A stretch of DNA of 10,811 nt from NCBI GenBank assembly GCA_947447815.1, contig CANFLJ010000030.1:1-10811 (forward strand). Direction: 5' to 3'. Made by a program: the position numbers and the translations under genes. Positions within the stretch are counted from its first letter, which is position 1. Each line of letters opens with the position of its first letter. The notes beneath the pieces were generated by a model. The model was not told the origin of the DNA, did no database searches, and saw nothing but the letters and a program-made list of their open reading frames with translations. Below, in pieces: positions 1 to 6,660 of this stretch. The DNA comes from Chitinophagaceae bacterium. GTDB taxonomy: Bacteria; Bacteroidota; Bacteroidia; Chitinophagales; Chitinophagaceae.

Positions 1-344
1 TCATCGCCAGAAATAACATTTATATCGATACCTGTTTCTGTTTTTATCTTTTTCAAAACTTCGTCAGCATTTGTTGCATCGCGCATGGCACTGGTAGCAC
101 AGGCTTTCAGGTTTTTAACATCATATACATTCAACAGATGTTTGTATGCCTTAATAGTCTGAACAATCATGTACTTTTTTTCTTCCGATATTTTACCCTT
201 TTCAAATACATCAAAGCCTAGTCGTAATGGGACTCTTACCAGATTTATTTTATTAAATTGTGCCTCTCCTTTATCGTCAATAACTACGTCTGTAATTAAA
301 AGTCTTGCTGCGTTACTACCAATATCTATCGCTGCTAATCTCAC
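1..344 (-). CDS. ppx: Exopolyphosphatase, Ppx/GppA family (partial, N-terminal 114 residues)
   Basis: This is the N-terminal part of a Ppx/GppA phosphatase; the C-terminus lies beyond the left edge. The family removes terminal phosphate from polyphosphate, or hydrolyses pppGpp, using an actin-like ATPase fold in the cytoplasm. Visible signs are the phosphate-binding loop AIDIGSNAARLL at residues 5-16, the CATSAMRDATN segment at 82-92, and ISGD at 111-114, where the family usually continues with an EE pair. The start is GTG at 344: an in-frame TAA lies just upstream and no ATG is available before the conserved loop. This GTG overlaps the ppk stop codon in the sequence GTGA, and a ppk-ppx pair is a common arrangement. 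From this fragment alone, exopolyphosphatase cannot be separated from pppGpp phosphatase; the ppk1 neighbour favours the former. Confidence 0.9.
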   Translation of the reverse strand, partial: MRLAAIDIGSNAARLLITDVVIDDKGEAQFNKINLVRVPLRLGFDVFEKGKISEEKKYMIVQTIKAYKHLLNVYDVKNLKACATSAMRDATNADEVLKKIKTETGIDINVISGD

Positions 345-2413
345 GCTTTTATAGTTTTATTGAATAAATAATTATAGGTTTCTACCTGAGAACGAATTTT
401 CTTTTTTGCTTTTGTAGCAGCATATTCATTGGATAAGTCATTATCTAATGTTCTGGCTTTTACATTATCATTCAGTTGGATTTCCAGAATGTCTTTTATC
501 TCATCTCTTATATCTTTATTCAGAATAGGGATAGCAGCTTCTACTCTGTGGTCCAAGTTTCTAACCATCCAGTCAGCAGAAGAAGTATACATGATTTCGT
601 TTCCTTTATTATGAAAAAGCATTACTCTGCCATGTTCCAGATATTCATCTACTATACTGATGGCTTTTACAGGAGGTTCAAATTTTTTGTTATCCATTTT
701 AGCACAAAAAATACCTCGGATAATCAGTTTGATTTCTACCCCAGCCTTTGCTGCTTCGTACAATTTTTCAATTAGTATTTTATCACTTAGAGAGTTTGAT
801 TTAATAATGATACAGGCTTTTTTACCTGCATTTGCATGTTTTATTTCTTTCTGTATAAACTCTAATATTTTGGGCCTCATGGTTATAGGACTAATCAGCA
901 ATGTTTTACATGCTTTCAAAGGGGCATTGCCATTCTTCCAATTCTCCAAATAATTGAATATCCGGTTGATATCGGCCATAATATTTCTATTCGCTGTAAG
1001 CAAACAATGGTCGCAATATATCTTAGCAGTCTTTTCATTAAGATTGCCGGTACTTACAAAGCCGTATTGAATAATTTTCTTATTTACTTTCTTTTTAATA
1101 ACACAAATTTTAGCGTGAATCTTCATCTTGGGCACTCCCAACAAAACTTTTACGCCCTCTTCTTCCAGTACTTTTTTCCATTCCAGATTCGCTTCCTCAT
1201 CAAATCTTGCTTTCAACTCCAGCATTACAATTACCTGTTTCCCATTTCTCGAAGCATTGATAAGCGCATTTACAATCTTTGAAATAGAAGCTAATCTATA
1301 AGCTGTTATTTTTATAGAAAGCACATCTGGGTCCATAGCGGCTTCCCTTAGTAAATCGATAACACTATTAAAAGAATGATAGGGAGAATTGATCATCACA
1401 TCCTTCTTTAGTATCACTTCTGTAACTCTGTTTGAATTTGCAAGATCGGGATGCGTAAAGGAAGATCTACGTTTAGTACGGGAATGGATTACATCCGGAA
1501 AATCCATAAAGTGTCGGTAATTATGTATTCTTCCTCCAGGAATTATATTACTGCTATGCGTTAGATTTTGTTTCCTGATTAAGTATTCCAACAGGCCAGA
1601 ATCCATTTCCTTATCATACACAAAACGAACTGTTTTCCCTCTTCTTCTGTTTTTTAAACCCCTTTCAATCTTCTCTACAAAGGTGGTTGCTACATCGTTG
1701 TCTATATCCAGTTCTGCATCCTTGGTTACTTTAAAAACATGAGCGGAAAAGTGATCGTAATCAAAGTAGGAGAATATATTTGGAAGATTGAATCGGATAA
1801 TATCCTCCAGCAGCATAATTGGTTGTATACCATTCTTTACTGGTAATAAAACAAAACGTCCTACCGCACTTACAGGTACTTCGATAAGGGCAAATTTCTG
1901 ATGTAGAGATGATTCTTTTTTTCGCATTACTACACCCAGATAAATACTTTTCTCTCTCAGATAGGGTAATTGAGGAATCGTTTCTATCATCAACGGAATT
2001 ACATTTGATCGAACTTGCTCATCAAAGAAATTGCGCACAAAAAGCTGCTGGTCTTTTGTAAGTCTTTTATCTGTAACGAATACAATCTTATGCTCTTTCA
2101 GTTCTTTTACAATTCCTTCCCATATTCTATTGAACTCATTCTGATGTCGTAATACAATGGATTGAATCTGATCGAGTATCAACTGAGGGTTTTCCTCGAT
2201 ATGCATATTCAGTAGTTTCCTTTTTTCGGCAAACTCTATCATTCTTTTAAGTGTAGCTACTCTAACCCGAAAGAACTCATCACTATTATTAGAATATATA
2301 CCCAGAAATCGGATCCGTTCTTTTAGGGGAACACTTGGGTCATTGGCTTCTTGTAAAACCCTGGCATTAAAACTAAGCCAGCTAATATCTCGAGGAATAA
2401 ACAATTTACTCAT
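341..2413 (-). CDS. ppk1: Polyphosphate kinase 1
   Basis: Ppk1 reversibly transfers the gamma phosphate of ATP onto polyphosphate chains through a phosphohistidine intermediate. The 690-residue length is normal for the family. The N domain opens with RDISWLSFNARVLQEA and LGIYSNNSDEFFRVRVATLKR (about residues 8-57). The catalytic half has NSPYHSFNSVIDLLREAA (342-359), the Mg/phosphate-site arginines in TAYR (R373) and LKARFDEE (R403), the autophosphorylated histidine in KIHAK (H433) with STGNLNEKTA after it, and the second conserved histidine in VDEYLEH (H594), followed by SSADWMVRNLDHRVE. These positions align closely with H435 and H592 of the E. coli enzyme. The open frame extends four codons further to a TTG at 2425, but ATG at 2413 is the better start. 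It overlaps the downstream ppx start by 4 bases and is divergent from the permease gene. Confidence 0.97.
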   Translation of the reverse strand: MSKLFIPRDISWLSFNARVLQEANDPSVPLKERIRFLGIYSNNSDEFFRVRVATLKRMIEFAEKRKLLNMHIEENPQLILDQIQSIVLRHQNEFNRIWEGIVKELKEHKIVFVTDKRLTKDQQLFVRNFFDEQVRSNVIPLMIETIPQLPYLREKSIYLGVVMRKKESSLHQKFALIEVPVSAVGRFVLLPVKNGIQPIMLLEDIIRFNLPNIFSYFDYDHFSAHVFKVTKDAELDIDNDVATTFVEKIERGLKNRRRGKTVRFVYDKEMDSGLLEYLIRKQNLTHSSNIIPGGRIHNYRHFMDFPDVIHSRTKRRSSFTHPDLANSNRVTEVILKKDVMINSPYHSFNSVIDLLREAAMDPDVLSIKITAYRLASISKIVNALINASRNGKQVIVMLELKARFDEEANLEWKKVLEEEGVKVLLGVPKMKIHAKICVIKKKVNKKIIQYGFVSTGNLNEKTAKIYCDHCLLTANRNIMADINRIFNYLENWKNGNAPLKACKTLLISPITMRPKILEFIQKEIKHANAGKKACIIIKSNSLSDKILIEKLYEAAKAGVEIKLIIRGIFCAKMDNKKFEPPVKAISIVDEYLEHGRVMLFHNKGNEIMYTSSADWMVRNLDHRVEAAIPILNKDIRDEIKDILEIQLNDNVKARTLDNDLSNEYAATKAKKKIRSQVETYNYLFNKTIKA

Positions 2414-2435
2414 AAAAAATTTCAAACAGATGCTC

Positions 2436-2443
2436 CAAAGATA
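2436..2443 (-). promoter_or_regulatory. Candidate -7 box for ppk1-ppx
   Basis: On the minus strand this reads TATCTTTG, an exact match to the Bacteroidota primary-sigma -7 consensus TAnnTTTG, 22 bases before the ppk1 ATG at 2413. No clear TTG (-33) element sits 19-21 bases upstream; the sequence there is GTTA-like. The call rests on the -7 box and its position only. Confidence 0.38.
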
Positions 2444-2509
2444 ATGTTGTTGAGGGTCTCTTTAACTTAATATTGTAGATATTATAATAATGGAAAATTA
2501 ATATTATTA

Positions 2510-2538
2510 TTGCAACTTATATATCATAAATACTTTAT
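2510..2538 (+). promoter_or_regulatory. Candidate promoter for the nucleoside permease gene
   Basis: TTG at 2510-2512 is followed after 18 bases by TACTTTAT at 2531-2538, resembling the Bacteroidota TTG-N19-TAnnTTTG pattern. It lies 14 bases upstream of the ATG at 2553, implying a very short leader. No Shine-Dalgarno sequence precedes the start, which is usual in this phylum. Confidence 0.4.
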
Positions 2539-2552
2539 ACAAATCTTGCAGT

Positions 2553-3806
2553 ATGAATATCAAAAGTAGATTGACCGCAATGAGCTTTCTTCAGTTCTTT
2601 GTCTGGGGTGCATGGCTGATTACCATAGGAACATATTGTTTTAACGCAAAAGGATGGACAGGTGCTCAGTTTGGTGCCATTTTCTCTACCCTCGGATTGT
2701 CATCATTATTTATGCCAGCAATTACTGGGATTATAGCCGATAAATGGTTGAATGCCGAAAAATTATATGGAATACTACATATATTATATGGGGTAATTCT
2801 ATTTTATGTGCCCAAAGTGGATGATCCTAATACTTTATATTATGTAGTGTTTGGAGCTATGATTTGTTATATGCCTACCATTTCTTTGTCGAATTCAATT
2901 GCCTACAATATTCTAAAAACGAATGGGTATGATGTAGTAAAAGTATTCCCCCCAATCAGGGTATGGGGTACCATCGGTTTTATTGCGGCCATGTGGGTTA
3001 CCAACCTTACAGGTAGTAAAGCCAACGCAAACCAGTTTTATATAGCAGCCGTAGTGGCTATTTTATTGGGATTGTATTCTTTTACATTGCCTAAATGCCC
3101 TCCTCAAAAGACCATTGCAAAGGATGCCGGTATATTAGAAATGTTGGGATTAAATGCCTTTAAATTATTTGCAGACTCAAAAATGGCTTTGTTCCTTTTC
3201 TTCTCGATGTTTCTTGGAGCAGCGTTACAACTGACCAATATGTATGGTGATTCTTTTTTGAGCGATTTTACTAAGATGCCGGAGTATGCTAACTCTTTTG
3301 TGGTAAAGTATTCTACTATCATTATGAGTATTTCTCAGATATCCGAAACCTTATTTATTCTTACAATACCATTCTTTTTAAAGAAGTTTGGTATTAAGAA
3401 TGTAATGATATTCTCTATGGTAGCCTGGGTATTAAGGTTTGGATTATTTTCCTATGGTAATCCTGCAGAAGGCTTGTGGATGATTGTACTTTCTTGTATA
3501 GTATATGGTATGGCATTCGATTTCTTTAATATTTCTGGATCTCTATACGTAGAAACAACTACAGATTCTAAAATAAGATCAAGTGCTCAGGGATTGTTTA
3601 TGATGATGACCAATGGTATTGGCGCTTATCTTGGAAGCAAAGTGAGTGGGTTTGTAATAGATACTTATTTTACAACTGCTACAGGAAAAGACTGGCATGG
3701 AATATGGCTTTCCTTCTCTATATATGCATTAGTTCTAGCAGTGGTATTCCCAATTGTATTTAAATATAAACACAATCCAGGTCAGGATGTAGCTGTTAGT
3801 CATTAA
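2553..3806 (+). CDS. nupG: NupG-like nucleoside:H+ symporter (MFS permease)
   Basis: This is a 417-residue inner-membrane permease of the nucleoside:H+ symporter family of the major facilitator superfamily, which imports nucleosides with protons. About 12 hydrophobic segments are visible. Several stretches match what I know of E. coli NupG: LQFFVWGAWLITIGTY (13-28), GIIADKWLNAEKLYGI (59-74), the loop NSIAYNILKTNGYDVVKVFPPIRVWGTIGF (residues 114-143), SQISETLFILTIPFFLKKFG (261-280), and AFDFFNISGS with IRSSAQGLFM (321-350). The start is ATG and the length equals that of the family. It is divergent from ppk1 and followed by a perfect hairpin, so it is probably a single-gene unit. The symbol is by family; the actual substrate range (nucleosides or xanthosine, as for XapB) cannot be read from sequence. 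Confidence 0.92.
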   Translation: MNIKSRLTAMSFLQFFVWGAWLITIGTYCFNAKGWTGAQFGAIFSTLGLSSLFMPAITGIIADKWLNAEKLYGILHILYGVILFYVPKVDDPNTLYYVVFGAMICYMPTISLSNSIAYNILKTNGYDVVKVFPPIRVWGTIGFIAAMWVTNLTGSKANANQFYIAAVVAILLGLYSFTLPKCPPQKTIAKDAGILEMLGLNAFKLFADSKMALFLFFSMFLGAALQLTNMYGDSFLSDFTKMPEYANSFVVKYSTIIMSISQISETLFILTIPFFLKKFGIKNVMIFSMVAWVLRFGLFSYGNPAEGLWMIVLSCIVYGMAFDFFNISGSLYVETTTDSKIRSSAQGLFMMMTNGIGAYLGSKVSGFVIDTYFTTATGKDWHGIWLSFSIYALVLAVVFPIVFKYKHNPGQDVAVSH

Positions 3807-3810
3807 TAGA

Positions 3811-3843
3811 AGTTAAGTATTTTACATATAAAAATACTTAACT
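3811..3843 (+). terminator. Perfect 13-bp AT-rich hairpin after the permease gene (possible terminator)
   Basis: AGTTAAGTATTTT (3811-3823) is exactly complementary to AAAATACTTAACT (3831-3843), with a 7-base loop, starting four bases after the permease stop codon. A T-run (gtcatttttt) follows about 10 bases after the stem rather than directly. It may be a weak terminator, an mRNA 3'-end stabiliser or a protein-binding palindrome. Confidence 0.45.
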
Positions 3844-3970
3844 GATAGTTGTCATTTTTTATATAAAGAAATAGTTATTCATTTGGTGTATTATTGGATT
3901 GTGTGAGAAATAATCTGATTCATTTATTTACTAAATATAAATTACTAAATTCTCTAAAAAATTGATTGCT

Positions 3971-4669
3971 ATGCCACATCAAATTCATTGTAGTTTAAAT
4001 TATCATTTCCTATCTGCGAATGATTTGCCTCCTTTTGCTAATGGCGTAAAGAAGGGCTTGTTTGATAATGTTACTGTTTTTAATTCCTCCAAAGAACCTA
4101 CCTTGCCGGTTACAGAATCTGAACTTTCTGTATTGATAGCAGGCGAGGTGCAAGCTTATGCAGCTTATAAAACAGGGGGAGCAGCACAGAAAGTACCTTA
4201 TATCCTGGCTAGAAAGTTATTGGTTGCAAAATTGGATGCAATCGCTGGATATGTAGATGTATTATCTGGCGGAGATGCTTCCGTAATAGCTTTAGCTGGA
4301 TTTGCGCCTACTTACTTTGGCGATTTTTCTAAATCAGGAATTCCTTCACCGCCACAAGAAGTAGCAGTTTCTAACGGAACTACCTCTGGTAGTATTCATG
4401 CTGAGTGCGAAAGCTTTGGGCCACAACATCAATATGGATGTATAGTTACCGAAGCTGTACCGCTATCTGCAGATATTAAAATAGACAATGCAGGTCATTT
4501 ATTAATTCCTGCTAATCAACCTTACAATATTTTCTTTGATTTGAATCATAGTCGTAAGAAACATTTTGTTGGATTAAAAGCTGGGGTGGAGTACCATGTT
4601 TATTTTTATGTAGTTAGCAATTATGGTGTAAGCTTGTTAAGCGCTGAAAGAATGGTAAAAAGTTTATAG
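3971..4669 (+). CDS. Uncharacterised protein with possible C-terminal fibronectin-III-like domain
   Basis: I do not recognise this 232-residue protein as a named family. There is no signal peptide or membrane segment, so it is probably cytoplasmic. The N-terminal half includes a likely helical stretch (about 76-100, ending in AIAGYVDVLSGGDASVIALAGF), which resembles Bacteroidota proteins that carry a helical region with a YV...GD....SGF pattern before a fibronectin-III domain. The C-terminal part starts at SPPQEVAVSNGTTSGSI (126-142) and ends with GLKAGVEYHVYFYVVSNYG (201-219) and SLLSAERMV, a layout like the last strands of an FnIII fold. Two cysteines (146 and 157) lie in the same region. 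The start is ATG 3971; the frame reaches a TTG at 3962, which adds only three residues. It is isolated between two hairpins, so probably monocistronic. The function is unknown. Confidence 0.72.
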   Translation: MPHQIHCSLNYHFLSANDLPPFANGVKKGLFDNVTVFNSSKEPTLPVTESELSVLIAGEVQAYAAYKTGGAAQKVPYILARKLLVAKLDAIAGYVDVLSGGDASVIALAGFAPTYFGDFSKSGIPSPPQEVAVSNGTTSGSIHAECESFGPQHQYGCIVTEAVPLSADIKIDNAGHLLIPANQPYNIFFDLNHSRKKHFVGLKAGVEYHVYFYVVSNYGVSLLSAERMVKSL

Positions 4670-4692
4670 AAACTTGATTTATATTTAATTAT

Positions 4693-4731
4693 TCCGGGGT
4701 GAGTTCGAAACGAATTTGTCCCGGATTTTTT
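4693..4731 (+). terminator. Rho-independent terminator
   Basis: A 15-bp stem (4693-4707 with 4711-4725), including four G-T wobble pairs, closes on an AAA loop. Its base is the GC-rich CCGGG/CCCGG block, and six T residues follow directly. It ends transcription of the unknown gene that stops at 4669 and insulates purK. Confidence 0.85.
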
Positions 4732-4812
4732 ATATCTGAAAAGTATTCATTTTATAAATTATAAACTTCAATAAGTATACCGTTCAATTTGTTTTAATAT
4801 TGCAGCGTTCTG

Positions 4813-4842
4813 ATTAAACCGATAAGGTTTAATGATTTAAAC
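4813..4842 (+). repeat. Overlapping inverted repeats in the purK leader
   Basis: ATTAAACC (4813-4820) pairs perfectly with GGTTTAAT (4826-4833) across a 5-base loop. Part of the second arm, GTTTAA (4827-4832), can instead pair with TTAAAC (4837-4842) across TGAT. The two pairings exclude each other. The element lies 20-50 bases before the purK ATG and could be an operator with repeated half-sites or a small leader structure; neither role is shown. Confidence 0.45.
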
Positions 4843-4862
4843 TAATAATTATAATCCGCATC

Positions 4863-5984
4863 ATGAAAGTAGGCATATTAGGAGGGGGGCAACTTGGTAG
4901 AATGTTATTACAGGCTGCTGCTAACTATGAAGTAGAAACATATATACTGGAAAACGATCCGACCTGTCCTGCAGCTCATCTTTGCCATCACTTTGTACTT
5001 GGGAATATTACTGCATATGATGATGTATATGCTTTTGGTAAAGGGTTAGACGCAATAACAATTGAGATAGAAAGGGTAAATACAGACGCACTAATACAAT
5101 TAGAAAAAGAAGGCGTAAAAGTTTATCCTAATCCCGTTGCTATTAATATAATTAAGAATAAAATCACCCAGAAAGAGCTATATCGAGAAAATCAGATTCC
5201 TTCTCCTGCCTTTGTAGTAACACAATCTAGACGTGAACTACAAAATCATGTAGACATTCTACCTGCAGTTCATAAAATAGGACAGGGTGGATATGATGGA
5301 AGAGGAGTGCAGGTAATTAAGAATAATCAAGAAATAGCGCTAGGCTTTGATGCCCCATCGGTACTGGAAAGAATGGTCGATATACAAAAGGAAATTGCCA
5401 TCATTGTGGCAGTTGGAGCTGATGGTAAAAATGCAATATACCCTCCTGCTGAAATGGTGGTGGATCCATCTTTGAATTTATTGGATTATCAGTTATCTCC
5501 TGCAAGATTGACGCAGAAAGTATTGTGGAAAGCAGAGGCCCTTGCTTTAGCGGTAGTAAAACATTTGAATAGTCCTGGACTTTTTGCTGTAGAGCTATTT
5601 GTAGACAGAAATGAGGATGTATGGGTAAACGAAACTGCACCACGAGTACACAATAGTGGACATCATACTATCGAAGCTAATTATAGTAGTCAATATGATA
5701 TGCTATGGCGAATAATATTACAATACCCTTTAGGCAATACACAAGCTATTCTTCCTTCTGCAATAGTCAATCTGATAGGAGAGGAAGGGGCTACTGGTAA
5801 TGCAGTTTATGAAGGACTGGAAGAAGTATTGAAAATGCCCAATACTTTTGTTCACATCTATGGCAAAAAGGAAACCAAGCCTGGTAGAAAGATGGGGCAT
5901 GTAACTATTGTCAGTAATGATTATTCCGACCTTACTCATAAGGCGAATAAAGTGAAACATACTTTGAAAGTAAAAGGAAAGTAG
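4863..5984 (+). CDS. purK: 5-(carboxyamino)imidazole ribonucleotide synthase, ATPase subunit
   Basis: PurK uses ATP and bicarbonate to carboxylate aminoimidazole ribonucleotide to N5-CAIR in cytoplasmic de novo purine synthesis; PurE then rearranges the product. The 373-residue protein has an N-terminal nucleotide-fold loop GILGGGQLGRML (4-15), TIEIERV (66-72), the ATP-grasp glycine loop KIGQGGYDGRGV (138-149), the metal and ATP ligands in FAVELFV (E243) and NETAPRVHNSGHHTIEA (256-272), and a C-terminal YGKKETKPGRKMGHVT (333-348). Length and motif order are typical of the family. The ATG start places the glycine loop at residues 7-9, as expected. No purE lies next to it in this window; the next gene is convergent. 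A strong terminator upstream shows that it is transcribed on its own, and its leader carries overlapping inverted repeats. Confidence 0.97.
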   Translation: MKVGILGGGQLGRMLLQAAANYEVETYILENDPTCPAAHLCHHFVLGNITAYDDVYAFGKGLDAITIEIERVNTDALIQLEKEGVKVYPNPVAINIIKNKITQKELYRENQIPSPAFVVTQSRRELQNHVDILPAVHKIGQGGYDGRGVQVIKNNQEIALGFDAPSVLERMVDIQKEIAIIVAVGADGKNAIYPPAEMVVDPSLNLLDYQLSPARLTQKVLWKAEALALAVVKHLNSPGLFAVELFVDRNEDVWVNETAPRVHNSGHHTIEANYSSQYDMLWRIILQYPLGNTQAILPSAIVNLIGEEGATGNAVYEGLEEVLKMPNTFVHIYGKKETKPGRKMGHVTIVSNDYSDLTHKANKVKHTLKVKGK

Positions 5985-6003
5985 ATTTTGTTAACTGAAC
6001 AAG

Positions 6004-6573
6004 TTACTTCTTCTTCTTTTTAACTTCTTTTGGTTTGTTGGAATCTTCAACTGCTTTTATAAGATCTTTTGGTAGTAAACCATTACGGAACTCGGTGAAG
6101 AAAACGCCATCTTTATCATACACTGCAAAATATGGAGTAAATGTTATTTTAAAAAAAGAAGGAATAGCCCATTTCTCATCTTTACCAAAGACCATGTTAG
6201 TCTGTTTGTCCATATTATACTTTACTGCAAAAGCGGCTAGTTTATCTGCCTCGTGGGAGCTACTCCATACAAAGTTGATGTCTTTTAAGCTATCCAGCTT
6301 TTCCTTCAGATTCTTTGCATCTGCCTGACAATGACTACACTCAGGGCTAAAATAAACAATCACCGTAGGGCGACCTTTCTGTATGTTTTTATTGGTAAAA
6401 TGAGTGCTGTCAGCAAGCAATATACTAAACTCCGGAATAAAAGGATCTTTCTGGAAAGGCATTAACTCTGCAGTTACCTCTGGTACAGGTTTTTTAGTAG
6501 CATGCTTTGTCGTATCCTGAGCAAAGGAAGTAAGACTGAACAGTGTAATTGCAATTATGAGCAGGTGTTTCAT
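6004..6573 (-). CDS. Secreted thioredoxin-like (TlpA/redoxin family) protein
   Basis: This 189-residue protein begins with a signal peptide (MKHLLIIAITLFSLTSFA, probable cleavage after A18) and so acts outside the inner membrane. A thioredoxin fold follows: the strand PTVIVYF (69-75), the redox motif SPECSHCQ with C79 and C82, and the cis-proline loop TFTP (P147) before YFAVYDKDG. It resembles TlpA/AhpC-TSA type reductases of Bacteroidota, which reduce periplasmic thiols or disulfides; the substrate is unknown. The C-terminus ends in a basic tail, KPKEVKKKKK. The ATG at 6573 starts directly at the signal peptide. A good promoter lies 25 bases upstream. Its 3' end faces purK with only 19 bases between the stop codons. 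Confidence 0.87.
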   Translation of the reverse strand: MKHLLIIAITLFSLTSFAQDTTKHATKKPVPEVTAELMPFQKDPFIPEFSILLADSTHFTNKNIQKGRPTVIVYFSPECSHCQADAKNLKEKLDSLKDINFVWSSSHEADKLAAFAVKYNMDKQTNMVFGKDEKWAIPSFFKITFTPYFAVYDKDGVFFTEFRNGLLPKDLIKAVEDSNKPKEVKKKKK

Positions 6574-6597
6574 TTAAACCGATTATTATTTGAGCGA

Positions 6598-6628
6598 TAA
6601 AAGTAAATGATATGCTATAAACCTCAAA
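6598..6628 (-). promoter_or_regulatory. Promoter of the thioredoxin-like gene
   Basis: On the minus strand, TTTG (6628-6625) is followed after exactly 19 bases by TACTTTTA (6605-6598). This fits the Bacteroidota TTTG-N19-TAnnTTTG promoter with one mismatch. The expected transcription start is about 20 bases before the ATG at 6573. Confidence 0.55.
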
Positions 6629-6660
6629 CTCTTCGTGAATATTTGGCTTATTTTAATGTT

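Noticed and set aside
476..1282. Plus-strand open frames antisense to ppk1
   Set aside because: They are low-complexity mirror frames of a well-conserved kinase and show no domain-like features.
2414..2425. Extended ppk1 start at TTG 2425
   Set aside because: ATG 2413 is a stronger start, and with it H433 and H594 line up with E. coli H435 and H592.
4879..4890. G-rich run near the purK start as a possible phase-variation tract
   Set aside because: It encodes the conserved GGGQLG loop in frame, and six G residues are explained by glycine codons; no evidence of slippage.
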